Assembly: GCA_964596165.1 (NCBI GenBank)
Contig: CAZQTW010000009.1
Location: 60,056-124,055, forward strand
Reading direction: 5' to 3'
Source: CAYUQT01 sp964596165
GTDB taxonomy: Bacteria > Planctomycetota > Phycisphaerae > UBA1845 > JAFGLZ01
Length of the DNA: 64,000 nucleotides
In this document: one piece after another, positions 43,881-53,583 of the stretch
Position numbering within the stretch: position 1 is the stretch's first letter
Layout: every line of letters starts with the position of its first letter
The notes under the pieces: model-generated
Told to the model about the DNA's origin: nothing
The model's input: only the letters and a program-made list of their open reading frames with translations
Databases searched by the model: none
Position numbers and translations under genes: made by a program

Positions 43881-44256
43881 ATCAGGACCCTTTCCCGAAC
43901 CGTGAAGGCGGCTACCTCCACCCTTTTCCCTTCCGAGTCTTCGCCCCTTGTCCATCAGGGTCTTGTTCAGGACAATTACTCAGCGATTAAACACAATCGC
44001 TTCGGGCGCAGACCCAATCCGTAAGCCATTCTTAAAGTTAAACATACGGCGAGAGATACGACTGAGGCTTGATGCCCCACCCCGTGTACATCACTTAATA
44101 CTAGGCCCGCTTTTGGCAGAGTCAAACTGGAAATGCCGAAAGATCCAATTGTTTGTGTTATAAGACCTTGTTCATCCGATAGGCCAGCGGCTTCAGGAGG
44201 CGACGTGGGTGCTGGCTTCGACCCGCGAAGCGTCTCCGGTCCGGGTGAGAGCCTGG
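43881..44256. other. divergent intergenic region
   Basis: About 375 bases between the PEP-CTERM gene and the cyclase gene. It is relatively A/T-rich around 43970-44110, so promoters for both genes probably lie here. No conserved element recognised; no sigma-54 site was found. Confidence 0.4.
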
Positions 44257-47200
44257 ATGGCAATGGATCCTCTCCGTTGGACCCGACTGTACGAGGTCGG
44301 CGGTACCCTGGTTCACGCGTCCACACCGGTTCCCGGACACAGCGCCTTGACTCTCCGTCCGTGGCGTGTGACCTTGGTCGCCGTGAAGACGGCCCAATCC
44401 ATCCGGCGTCACGTCCTGGGGTTCGTGATCGGCGTCATCGTCACGATGGCCACGGTCGTTCTGTTTGCCGTGGGCGCGCTGGATCGCCTCGAACTGATGA
44501 TGCTTGACTTCCGGTTTCGTTACGTCGGTCGGCCCCGTCCGTCGGAAGTGATCACCCACATCGATATCAACGACGACGCCCTGGAACGTATTCATCCGTG
44601 GCCGTGGCCGAGGCGGTTGCACGCCCAGCTTATTGACACCTTGCGCGAACTTGGCGCCCGCGCGGTGGTCATGGACATCGTGTTCTCGGAACCGCAACCT
44701 CCGCGAGTCCCTCTGCCACGGGTCGAGTCGGTCTCCGAGTTGGCGGCCCAGCTTGCGGACTTTCATCCCACCGAAGCGATCCTCGATGATGAGGAGCTTC
44801 GAGAGGCGATCGCCAGAGCGGGCAATGTGTATCTTTCGATGTTCTTTGAATCCGCGGACCCGTCCCGGCGCGGCGATTCGCTTGCGGCGGTGCTGCGGGA
44901 GGAATCCGGAAAGCATCCGGACTGGAGAATCAGCGAGCTGCTGAACTGGGCAACCGGGCGCAGCACCGGAGCCGGCATCCGAAACGAGGCACTCGAGGAG
45001 GCTTGTCTCAGGACGCTGCTCATTCAGGAGCTTGAGAAGGACTTCGATCTGGTATCGGACGAACTCGCTCGCCGAACGGGCGCCGATCGGAGCAGCGTGG
45101 AACGTATCCTGCCCGGGGCAAAGGAGGAGGTGGCCAGGACACGGGTCGAAGGCGCATTGGCATCCCAACCCGACTTGGATGTCGAAGGCGTTATCGAACG
45201 GCTGTTGCCCGACGGTCCGTGCAATCCGCTGGATGTCCGTGATATTCGAGCGGCTTATGAGCGAGAGGCTGCCACGCGAGCCGTTCTGGCGCGATGCGCG
45301 ACCGTTCCGATTGACCGGCAACATCTCTATCGAGGAGCTGGGCGGATCACACCGCCGCTGGCCAAGCTGGCCGAAGCGGCACGGGACGACAACTTCGTCA
45401 CGTTCGAACCCGGCAGCCCCGACGGTGTGCTCCGAGAGATACCACTCGTCGCCTGCCATCGCGGGCGCATGCTGCGGCAATTGGCGTTTGCCGTTCTCTG
45501 TGATGTGATGGACGTATCCGCGGACCGTGTTGAGCTCGTCGAGTCCGGCCGGTTGATCCTCCGCGGAGCCCGCCGGCCCGGTGACTCGACCCGGTCGGAC
45601 CGGGTGGTCCCGCTCGATTCGGACGGGCGGCTGCTGGTGAACTGGCACCATCGCGGGCGGGGGTGGGAGGACAGCTTCCGGCACATCGCGGTGGGGCGCG
45701 TTCTGGAAATCCCGCTCAACCGCGCCGCCATTCGGTCGGCGGACCTTCAGGGCCGGAATCGCCTTCGGGCCGCGCGCGCCGGCGCCGTTCAATTCACGAC
45801 CCGCGCGGCGGCGGCGACCTACGAACAGTATCTGGGGCTCGTTCAGCGCCGCGGTGAAATCGAGCGTCGAATGGCGGGTCTGTCGTCGGACGACCCGGTT
45901 CGCGCCGACCTGGCGCGCCAACTTCAAGAGACCGAAAAGCAGATATCGCCGATTGAGGAGCGCGCCATTCAGGCGATTCGGGAATTCCACCGGGAAATCA
46001 GCACGACGCAGCCGTTGGACGACGATGAACGTCGCGAGTTCGCCCGCATTCGACATCTGCACCGCGAGCTGAGCGCGGCTCCGACAACCACGCAGGCGAA
46101 CCGACCGGAACTGCAGCGGCGTATTGCCGACCGCCTTGGAGAACTGCGTCCGCTGATCGAAGGCAAAGTATGTTTCATCGGCTACACCGCGACCGCCGTC
46201 GCGGATTTTGTCACGACCCCCGTGTTCGAACGGTGCCCGGGGGTGGTCGTTCACGCCAACGTCTTCAATACGCTATACAACGCCGAATTCATCCGTCGCG
46301 CGCCTCCGTGGTTGAGTCTTGCGATGATTATCGGCTGCGGTCTGACGGCGAGCCTGATCACGACACGACGCGGCCCGATCTTCAGCCTGATCGTGGTGGC
46401 GATGGGACTCAACGTGGCAATCGTCGGGGGTGGGCTTGTCTTGTTCGGTTGGTGGCGGATATCGATCATCATTCCGACGGTGGTTCTGGCCGTTTTGGGA
46501 AGCTGGGCCTTGATCACAACATACCGGCAGTTGACGGAAGGACGCGACAAGCGGATGGCGTTCAGCCGACTGGGGCAATACACCTCGCCCTCGCTCGCCC
46601 GTCGAATCGCCGAGGAGCCCGAAACCCTTCGGCGCGTCGAGGTCCGCGAGGTGACGTGTTACTTCAGCGATCTCAAGGGGTTCACACCGTTGAGCGAGAC
46701 CATCGGTCCGGAGCGGACCCAGGCCCTGCTGAACCTCTACCTCGAGCGCATGAGCGAGGTCCTGGACCGCTACCAGGCCTTCATCAACAAGTTTCTGGGC
46801 GACGGCGTCTTCGCCTTCTTCAATCCCGCCGTCAACCCGCAGCCGGACCACGCCCGCCTGGCCTGCGAGGCGTCGCTGGACAGTCTGGCGGCGTTGCAGG
46901 AGTTGATCGGCGAACAGGAACGCGCGGGGGGCGATGAGGCTTTTGCGCGGCTTCGCTGTCGGATCGGACTGGCAACCGGACGTGCCGTCGTGGGCAATTG
47001 CGGAAGTGAAAGGAAATTCGACTACACCTGTATCGGCGACACCGTGAACCTGGCCGCCCGACTCGAGCCGGCGAACAAGGCCTTCGGTACCCAGATCCTG
47101 GTTGCCGAGGCCACGCGGACCGCGACGAAGGATCTCTATGAATGGCGGTACCTGGGCGGTCTTCGTGTCGTCGGAAAGAAACAGATGGTCCCCGTCTACG

Positions 47201-47442
47201 AGCTGTTGGGCCGCAAGGGAAACGTGGCGAGCGACATGCTAGAGTACGCCGGCCGTTTCGAGCAGGGTGTACGGCTTTACCAAGAACAGCGATGGGTAGA
47301 CTGCATCACGCATTTTGCCCGCATGCTTGCCCGTCGGCCCGACGATCCGGGCCTGGCACTGTATATGGACCGCTGCCGGCAGTTCCAGCGATTCGGACCG
47401 CCGGAAGACTGGATCGGCGCGATAGAACTGACCGAGAAGTGA
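44257..47442 (+). CDS. CHASE2-domain class III adenylate/guanylate cyclase
   Basis: About 1061 residues. A first membrane segment (HVLGFVIGVIVTMATVVLFAVG) precedes an extracytoplasmic CHASE2 sensor (LMMLDFRFRYVGRPRP, THIDINDDALERIHPWPWPR, to KVCFIGYTATAVADFVTTPV). Two or three membrane helices follow, then a cytoplasmic cyclase domain: CYFSDLKGFTPLSE, INKFLGDGVFAFF and CGSERKFDYTCIGDTVNLAARLE. The C-terminus has a TPR-like tail. The CHASE2 domain carries a large insertion of some 350 residues. The start is uncertain (44209, 44257 or GTG 44383). It senses an unknown signal and makes a cyclic nucleotide. Confidence 0.85.
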   Translation: MAMDPLRWTRLYEVGGTLVHASTPVPGHSALTLRPWRVTLVAVKTAQSIRRHVLGFVIGVIVTMATVVLFAVGALDRLELMMLDFRFRYVGRPRPSEVITHIDINDDALERIHPWPWPRRLHAQLIDTLRELGARAVVMDIVFSEPQPPRVPLPRVESVSELAAQLADFHPTEAILDDEELREAIARAGNVYLSMFFESADPSRRGDSLAAVLREESGKHPDWRISELLNWATGRSTGAGIRNEALEEACLRTLLIQELEKDFDLVSDELARRTGADRSSVERILPGAKEEVARTRVEGALASQPDLDVEGVIERLLPDGPCNPLDVRDIRAAYEREAATRAVLARCATVPIDRQHLYRGAGRITPPLAKLAEAARDDNFVTFEPGSPDGVLREIPLVACHRGRMLRQLAFAVLCDVMDVSADRVELVESGRLILRGARRPGDSTRSDRVVPLDSDGRLLVNWHHRGRGWEDSFRHIAVGRVLEIPLNRAAIRSADLQGRNRLRAARAGAVQFTTRAAAATYEQYLGLVQRRGEIERRMAGLSSDDPVRADLARQLQETEKQISPIEERAIQAIREFHREISTTQPLDDDERREFARIRHLHRELSAAPTTTQANRPELQRRIADRLGELRPLIEGKVCFIGYTATAVADFVTTPVFERCPGVVVHANVFNTLYNAEFIRRAPPWLSLAMIIGCGLTASLITTRRGPIFSLIVVAMGLNVAIVGGGLVLFGWWRISIIIPTVVLAVLGSWALITTYRQLTEGRDKRMAFSRLGQYTSPSLARRIAEEPETLRRVEVREVTCYFSDLKGFTPLSETIGPERTQALLNLYLERMSEVLDRYQAFINKFLGDGVFAFFNPAVNPQPDHARLACEASLDSLAALQELIGEQERAGGDEAFARLRCRIGLATGRAVVGNCGSERKFDYTCIGDTVNLAARLEPANKAFGTQILVAEATRTATKDLYEWRYLGGLRVVGKKQMVPVYELLGRKGNVASDMLEYAGRFEQGVRLYQEQRWVDCITHFARMLARRPDDPGLALYMDRCRQFQRFGPPEDWIGAIELTEK

Positions 47443-47759
47443 ACGGTATGAGACTCCCGGTCGGAACGTCTGAGCTTACCCGGCACGCCTCGTCCCTTCG
47501 CCTCGCGAGCAGCGGACCTGGGAGTCTGCGAGGCAGAGTCCGGCTGTCGCTTGCGCCGGCGGGACTGCCGCTTATCTTAGGATGCCGGCGCGGCAGCACA
47601 CACGCCGTCTGGTTTCCCCGGACCACACAGCCTGCCGTCAGAGCCACGGCGCGCCGTTTCTTCGCTGTGCAAGGGTAAGGGTGTGGGATTCGTCGCGCGA
47701 ACCGTAATTCTCGCAATGCCCTGAAAAGGTCACGGGGGAACCCGCAAGACCCGCGGTTT
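47443..47759. other. intergenic, no gene seen
   Basis: About 317 bases between the convergent cyclase and glpD genes. It is GC-rich with several small inverted repeats, but no hairpin plus T-tract and no coding frame with family features. Confidence 0.4.
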
Positions 47760-49391
47760 CTACCTGTTCCGTGCGAGCGGCGCCACGGCTCGCTGTCGCT
47801 CACATTGCCACCGGGCGATGAATCGCTCGCGGTCTCGTGCGGCAGGCAGGCCGACCCGGTTCAGGGTTTCGGCCAATCGATCGACGCACGTGTGCCCCCC
47901 ACATTCGCCGTAGCCAATCGATGTGCGACGGAAGTAGAAGTCGGCCGCGTCATAGGCCATCTCATGCTCGAACGCCCAAACCGCCTCGGCCAGGATGTGC
48001 GGATGCTCCGGACATAGCCGCTCGGTGAGCCAGGGCTCGCTCCGGCACGGTTCGACGACACGATCCGCCTCGACGCCGTAAGTCCCCACGAGGTGATCGG
48101 CTGTTTCCGTCGAAAAACCGAACGTCTGCATCAACCGCCGCTTGGCCTCGGCCACAAAGCCTTCCCAGTCGTCGACGTCGCAGCCGGCCAGTCGGAGCGT
48201 CGACGTATCGATGGGGTTCTCTCGTCCGCGCCCCAGTTGGCGGACGATGCGATCGACGGCTTCGGCCGCCATCGACCGGTGGGTCGTGTACTTGCCTCCG
48301 ACGATCGAGAGCAGCCCGTGCTCGTCGCAGATCAGTTTGTGCGTCCGCGACAGGTCGCTTGGCGCCTTGCCCGGCTCGTCGAGCAGGGGGCGCAAACCTG
48401 CCATGGTGGAAATGACGTCGCGCTCGGAGAGATTCGCCCTCGGAAAGATCGTGCGGGCGGCCTCCAGCAGATAGGCCACATCGTCGGGGGAGGCTTCGAC
48501 GTGGTCGGGATCGCCCGTGTAGTCGGTGTCGGTGGTGCCGACGAGGGTGTAGTCCAGCCAGGGCACGATGATCAAGATTCGTCCGTCGGCCTTGCAGGTC
48601 GCCAGCACCGCGTGTCCGTTCGTAATCTTGCGGGTCACCAAGTGGACGCCCTTGCTCAACCGCAACCGAGGCGCATGGTGTCCGCCGCTCATGGCCGCGC
48701 ATTGGTCCGCCCAGGGTCCTCCGGCATTGACAATGACGCCGGCCGTCAGGTCCCGTTCGCCGCCGTCCGTTACATCGCGAACGCGGGCACCGATCAGCCG
48801 TCCGGCCTCATTACGGTTCAGAGCCGTCACGCGAGCGTAGTTGATGCAGTGAGCCCCGGCCGATGTCGCCGACCGAAGCGTCTCGATCACCAACCGGGCG
48901 TCGTGCATGGCCGCGTCGTAGTAGAGCCCGCCGATGCGAATGTGCTCTCGGTCCAGGTTCGGCTCCAGGCGCTCCACCTCCTCCGGAGCCAGCATCTTGT
49001 GCCGCGCCACGTTTCGAAACGCGGCCATGATGTCGTAGAGCCACAGCCCCGCGCGCCACATCCAAGGGGGGCGACGGTCGTAGTCGAACACGGGAATGAG
49101 GAACGGCTGTGGACGGACGGCATGGGCCGCATTTCGCAGCAGCAAACGGCGCTCGCGGCAACCCTCCATGACCAAGCGCACGTCGCCGTGCTCCAGGTAG
49201 CGCAATCCACCGTGGATCAGCTTGGTGGATTTGCTGCTGGTACCGGCGGCGAAGTCGTCCTTCTCGAGCAGAACGACTCGCAGCCCGCGCAGCGCCGCAT
49301 CCCGGGCGACCGCCGCGCCGGTGATGCCTCCTCCAATAATCAACACATCAAACGATTGACTGCCCAACCGGGCCAACGAAGGACGTTTCAC
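47760..49391 (-). CDS. glpD: FAD-dependent glycerol-3-phosphate dehydrogenase
   Basis: 543 residues. FAD motif VLIIGGGITGAAVARDAALR; signature GTSSKSTKLIHGGLRYLEHG; VDPW-like substrate region LIIVPWLDYTLVGTTDTDY; STMAGLRPLL; and SIVGGKYTTHRSMAAEAVD. The C-terminal helical domain is present. It oxidises sn-glycerol-3-phosphate to dihydroxyacetone phosphate at the inner membrane, feeding electrons to quinone. No glpK or glpF is adjacent. Confidence 0.92.
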   Translation of the reverse strand: MKRPSLARLGSQSFDVLIIGGGITGAAVARDAALRGLRVVLLEKDDFAAGTSSKSTKLIHGGLRYLEHGDVRLVMEGCRERRLLLRNAAHAVRPQPFLIPVFDYDRRPPWMWRAGLWLYDIMAAFRNVARHKMLAPEEVERLEPNLDREHIRIGGLYYDAAMHDARLVIETLRSATSAGAHCINYARVTALNRNEAGRLIGARVRDVTDGGERDLTAGVIVNAGGPWADQCAAMSGGHHAPRLRLSKGVHLVTRKITNGHAVLATCKADGRILIIVPWLDYTLVGTTDTDYTGDPDHVEASPDDVAYLLEAARTIFPRANLSERDVISTMAGLRPLLDEPGKAPSDLSRTHKLICDEHGLLSIVGGKYTTHRSMAAEAVDRIVRQLGRGRENPIDTSTLRLAGCDVDDWEGFVAEAKRRLMQTFGFSTETADHLVGTYGVEADRVVEPCRSEPWLTERLCPEHPHILAEAVWAFEHEMAYDAADFYFRRTSIGYGECGGHTCVDRLAETLNRVGLPAARDRERFIARWQCERQRAVAPLARNR

Positions 49392-49464
49392 GATACCCTG
49401 ATGCTCCGTTCATCGCCATCGACAGGAACGGCCGCCTGCTCGACTTCCCCCCGCCGCGACAGCA

Positions 49465-50778
49465 TTACTTCACCCGTTCCATCGTCCCGATTTGTAGGAC
49501 GTTTTCCGTGTTCTCATTGTAGTAATGGGCAGGTTCCCCTCCAAAGCCGTAGACCTTGTGTCCGTCGGTCACCCACGGACAGGTGGCCACCCCGTAGATC
49601 ATCACGCCGACGTGACTGTAGTTGTCCTTCTCAACATCATAACACAAGATGCGGTCGCCGTAACCCCGCCAGTACGGATCGTTGCTTCCCTTCGCCTTGC
49701 CGATTCGAAACGTCCTCACGTCGGCACTGCCCATCAGGAGAACGTATCGGTCGTCCAGCACGATCGTCGCCCCCGCCACCACCGGAAACGGCGTGCTGCG
49801 GATCGTTTGCCAGCGGTTTTCCCCCGGGTCGTAGACGTAGGCGTCGCGGTAGTTGGGAACGCCGCCGTACGGCGCGTTGACCGCGTGCTTGGGCACGTCC
49901 GTCTTGCCCGGTTCGGCCACGCCGTATTTCTCCGACAGTTCGCGGTGAATCGCGCGCATCACGAGATCGGTATGCGAGCCGCCGAAGGCATATACCTTCC
50001 CCCGTACCACGGCCGTGAGAATCAATGCCCGAACACCGCCCGGATAGGCGGCCATGGGTTCCCATGGGGCGTCCGGCCTGTCCAAACGCAGACGATAGTC
50101 GGGAAGCTGACCGGCCGTACGGGCCTCGCTGGCCGTTCCCGCCGGGGTCCCGCTTACCAGAAACAGCCACCGGTCCGGGATGACGCTCACCGCCGCCAAC
50201 CACCGCCCTTGACCTTCGACCTCCGGCAGATGCGGCAACGCCGACCATTGCCAACCCCCGTCGGCGGCACGACGGAGGGCAGCCACATTGCGGCCGGCGG
50301 ACCGACCTCCGACCACGTAGACACGTTTGCCGTCACACGTCCCCTGGGTATACGCGGTCTCAAACGGCGGTGGCGGTATCGGAGTGTAGCTTTGTCTCAG
50401 GATGTGATAGGCATACGCGAGGTTCTTCCGACCGGGCATCCACAAACCGCCGGCCAGAACGATCTCGTCGCCGATCACCCCGGCCACTCCGCCTTTCCAG
50501 GCGGTCGGCAGGTTCGGACCGATGGTCCACGCGATCCGCACCGGACAATCATCGAGAACGCCCTCGAATTCTCGACTGAACGGCAACCGTTTGTACGCCT
50601 CGTTCAGGCAACGGACGATGCCGATATTCCGTTCGTCGTCACGCCATTCGGCGGGGGCGGTACCTGTGATCCCTTCGCCCGCCAAGGAGAAAGCCGTATT
50701 GAACAGACCGACCATTAGGACAACCGCCGGGGCCTTACGGCCGGTCGACCCGCGATCCGATGAGCACCGCGTTGCCAT
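49465..50778 (-). CDS. secreted kelch-repeat protein
   Basis: 437 residues; ATG 50778 follows GGAGG. The N-terminal hydrophobic segment APAVVLMVGLFNTAFSLAG is a signal peptide. Kelch blades are seen as VIGDEIVLAGGLW, GKRVYVVGGRSAGRN, GKVYAFGGSHTD, YVYDPGENRWQTIRS and DGHKVYGFGGEP. This is a propeller of the N-acetylneuraminate-epimerase/galactose-oxidase-like type, possibly acting on sugars alongside the sialidase-like protein. Catalytic residues cannot be assigned. Confidence 0.75.
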   Translation of the reverse strand: MATRCSSDRGSTGRKAPAVVLMVGLFNTAFSLAGEGITGTAPAEWRDDERNIGIVRCLNEAYKRLPFSREFEGVLDDCPVRIAWTIGPNLPTAWKGGVAGVIGDEIVLAGGLWMPGRKNLAYAYHILRQSYTPIPPPPFETAYTQGTCDGKRVYVVGGRSAGRNVAALRRAADGGWQWSALPHLPEVEGQGRWLAAVSVIPDRWLFLVSGTPAGTASEARTAGQLPDYRLRLDRPDAPWEPMAAYPGGVRALILTAVVRGKVYAFGGSHTDLVMRAIHRELSEKYGVAEPGKTDVPKHAVNAPYGGVPNYRDAYVYDPGENRWQTIRSTPFPVVAGATIVLDDRYVLLMGSADVRTFRIGKAKGSNDPYWRGYGDRILCYDVEKDNYSHVGVMIYGVATCPWVTDGHKVYGFGGEPAHYYNENTENVLQIGTMERVK

Positions 50779-51066
50779 GTCAGGAACCTCCACGTGGATC
50801 GCGAGCAAGTAGCATGTATCGGTCATACCCGTCAAGGGTTATTTCCCGGGGGGGTGCGGTTCTCCTGGCCCCCTGGTCCTTCTTCGTTGAGGGGACATTG
50901 GCGTTGCGGTATTGTCCACGGGAAAACACGCTTACGGTCGCTCCGAACGTGCCCGTCATTCGCCGGATCCACCCGCAAAATGTTCCGTCGTTGCCTCGCC
51001 CTTTGACTGGAGAGCCAGGCTTGGTATCGTGTGTGTGGCTGGAATCACGTGGACGCGAACACGCGC

Positions 51067-52221
51067 ATGGCGGACAGCACACAGAACCTTTTCGGCAGAC
51101 CCTTGCGGGACGGCATCCGTGTTGTGGTGACCGGTCAGGTCGGCGTTGACAAGCGCCCCTTTCTCGAACGCGTCGTCGAGATTGCCGCCGAGCACGGCCG
51201 GGAAGTCCACCTGGTCAACGTCGGCGACCGGATGTACGCCGAAGCGCCCGACGTCGTGCCGGGGCGAATCCTGGATCTGCCGCTCGGCCGACTCAACACC
51301 CTTCGGCGCAGCGTCTTTAAGGACGTCCTGGCGCTGGCCGCCAAAGAGGTCAACCTGCTGGTCAACACCCACGCGACGTTCCGCTGGAAGCACGGCCTCT
51401 TCCCGGCCTTCGATCACGACCAGCTCCAACTGCTCGCCGCCGACCTTTACGTCACGCTGGTCGACAACGCCGACGCCGTTCACGAACGTCTGACTCGCGA
51501 CCATGACGTCGGACATACACTGAAGGATCTGCTGGTGTGGCGAGAAGAAGAGATCCTCGCCACCGAGGTCATGGCCACCATGATCAAGGGGCACGGCTCC
51601 TTCTATGTCCTCAGCCGCGGACACGACGACACCCCCGCGTTGATGCTCTATCGGTTGATGTTCGAGCCGCATCGCAAGCGGGTGTACCCGTCGTTCCCCA
51701 TGACGCATGTGATGAACATGCCCGACGTGCTGGCGGAAATCGAGGCCTTTCGCGCCGTGCTGGCCGAGCATTTCGTCACGTTTGATCCGGGTGATGTGGA
51801 CGAGAAGCGGTTGCTTTCCGACGCCGCCGAGGCATCGCGACAGGGCAGACAGACCCTGCGCGTGGTCGTGAACGGTCGCGACGTGATCTTCAACACGCGC
51901 GATGTCATCAGCGTGGCCGGCGACATCGACGGGCAGATCTACGCACGCGATTTCAAGCTGATCGATCAGTCGGACATGATCATCAGTTACATTCCCGAAC
52001 TGCCCGACGGCAGGCCGGGTCTCAGCAGTGGCGTCGAACGAGAGCTCCAACACGCGCACGAAGGCACCAAGGAGGTCTACGTCATTTGGCGAGCCCGACT
52101 CGATCCGTCCCCCTTCATCACGGAGACGGCCACCCGGGTCTTCGGCACCGTGACGGAGGCCTTGAACTACTTCCAGAACCGCGGTTACATCGGCGACTAT
52201 CAGCTGCGCTTGCCCGGATGA
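51067..52221 (+). CDS. P-loop nucleotide-kinase-like protein with deoxyribosyltransferase-like tail
   Basis: 384 residues. The N-terminal part starts with IRVVVTGQVGVDKRPFLERV, a P-loop position whose usual Lys-Ser/Thr is Lys-Arg (K29-R30). It continues like adenylate or deoxynucleotide kinases (VNVGDRMY, VNTHATFRW, VTLVDNADAVHERL). The C-terminal third (QIYARDFKLIDQSDMIISYI, SSGVERELQHAHEGTKEVYV) resembles nucleoside 2-deoxyribosyltransferase-type folds. A nucleotide-processing role is likely; exact activity unknown. Start ATG 51067; open to 51031. Confidence 0.6.
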   Translation: MADSTQNLFGRPLRDGIRVVVTGQVGVDKRPFLERVVEIAAEHGREVHLVNVGDRMYAEAPDVVPGRILDLPLGRLNTLRRSVFKDVLALAAKEVNLLVNTHATFRWKHGLFPAFDHDQLQLLAADLYVTLVDNADAVHERLTRDHDVGHTLKDLLVWREEEILATEVMATMIKGHGSFYVLSRGHDDTPALMLYRLMFEPHRKRVYPSFPMTHVMNMPDVLAEIEAFRAVLAEHFVTFDPGDVDEKRLLSDAAEASRQGRQTLRVVVNGRDVIFNTRDVISVAGDIDGQIYARDFKLIDQSDMIISYIPELPDGRPGLSSGVERELQHAHEGTKEVYVIWRARLDPSPFITETATRVFGTVTEALNYFQNRGYIGDYQLRLPG

Positions 52222-52545
52222 CGCCGGATTCTGCCCCTCGGGCCCAGTACGGCGATAGACCGATGCAAGTCCTTAACGCACAATGAGATAAATCTAGGAA
52301 GGCGGTGCGCCCGGCTGGGACACGACCTCAGACCGTCCGTCGGTCCAAGGCGCCCAATAATCCGGGGGCTCCAAAAGGCCGATATTAGAGGTGCGCCCGG
52401 ATTGCCGGCGTGGGATCCGAGCCGAACGAGCGCAGGTCTTGGTTTATCAGACCTGTTTGGGTATAGTGTCATTATCAAGCCAGGACGGGTCGACGGCGGT
52501 ACCCACCCGCCCGAGTCTCGATCAAGACGCCGGGGAGGATCCTGC

Positions 52546-53532
52546 ATGTTTCTGTCTCGCGGTACGGCTGTCACGGCAGCGGTCGCGGTCTGCACGTTCG
52601 CCTCATCACCGTCCCTAGCGGATGACTTCTGGATCACGGTCGCGAGAGGGCTTCAGTTTGCCGGTTGGAGACCGCCCAACGGCGACATCGGCATAGGTAG
52701 GAACGTTTTGGGGGACGGCTGGTCCGTTAACACGACGCGGTACCTCAACAACATCGACGTGAACGCCGGCGTCTTCGGCTGGACGATCGACGGGCTCCAA
52801 CTCGGTTCCACGACGGATCGCGGAGAGGCGTATCTGAACACCGAGCTCGAGGTTCGCCGGTGGTTGATACCCTCGGCCACGGTGAAGATCAACATCCAGA
52901 ACTCGACATCCCCCACGGCCACTCAGGTGCCGGTTATCTACGATCTCTGGGTGAAGACGGGCGTTCAAGACGTCGAGATCAAGGGCATCGGCACCATCAA
53001 GGCCAACGCGAGCATCAACGCTCTCGGTTTTTACGACGTTGAGGCGTTCATCAGCAATCGGGGGTCGTTTGAGTTTAACGGTGTGCTGTATGACGACCGT
53101 GGGACGACCGATTACGACCTGGGGCCGATCTCGCTGAGCGGCAACGTCTTCGCCGACGTGCTGGCGGCCGTCACGGAGCCTCTCTTCGCCGGCACGGGTA
53201 CGGCCAATCCCTTCGCGGTCCTCAGCGGCCGAACCAAGCTGAAGAACCAGCTCAAGGAACGTGACGAGATGCTGGCCCGCCTGCAAGCCGGACACACACT
53301 CACCGACGATGAAATGAACGAGATCATCACCACCTCGATCCTCGAGAGCATTTACGGCGGTGCGGGAAGCGACCTGTTGGCGATCATGGCCGACTCGCTC
53401 GAATCGGCGTCCCAGTCCGGCGGCATGGGCGATTTGTCGATGACCATCGGCCTGGTGCCCGAGCCGGTCTCCGTTGGCGGCTGGCTGCTGTTGACCGGAG
53501 CGTTCCTGGCCGGTCGCCGAAGCCGACGATAG
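52546..53532 (+). CDS. PEP-CTERM surface protein, unknown function
   Basis: 328 residues; ATG 52546 has GGGGAGGA upstream. Signal peptide FLSRGTAVTAAVAVCTFASS. The body is beta-rich at first, then has a helical region with charged heptads (LKNQLKERDEMLARLQAGHT). It ends VPEPVSVGGWLLLTGAFLA-GRRSRR, a PEP-CTERM motif with membrane segment and basic tail. Exosortase-dependent surface delivery is expected. Followed 51 bases later by a DUF2225 gene on the same strand. Confidence 0.8.
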   Translation: MFLSRGTAVTAAVAVCTFASSPSLADDFWITVARGLQFAGWRPPNGDIGIGRNVLGDGWSVNTTRYLNNIDVNAGVFGWTIDGLQLGSTTDRGEAYLNTELEVRRWLIPSATVKINIQNSTSPTATQVPVIYDLWVKTGVQDVEIKGIGTIKANASINALGFYDVEAFISNRGSFEFNGVLYDDRGTTDYDLGPISLSGNVFADVLAAVTEPLFAGTGTANPFAVLSGRTKLKNQLKERDEMLARLQAGHTLTDDEMNEIITTSILESIYGGAGSDLLAIMADSLESASQSGGMGDLSMTIGLVPEPVSVGGWLLLTGAFLAGRRSRR

Positions 53533-53583
53533 CCGGCACCCCTTGGCACGGGCATGCAGCAGTTACAGGGGGGCGATTCCCCA

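Noticed and set aside
43881..44160. Sigma-54 promoter upstream of the PEP-CTERM gene, as known in some PEP-CTERM regulons
   Set aside because: No TGGCA-N-TTGC pair in the correct orientation was found there or upstream of the second PEP-CTERM gene.
44158..46254. 698-codon minus-strand frame opposite the cyclase gene
   Set aside because: No family motifs; explained by antisense codon bias in GC-rich DNA.
48093..49880. 595-codon plus-strand frame opposite glpD
   Set aside because: GlpD on the minus strand is complete and unmistakable.
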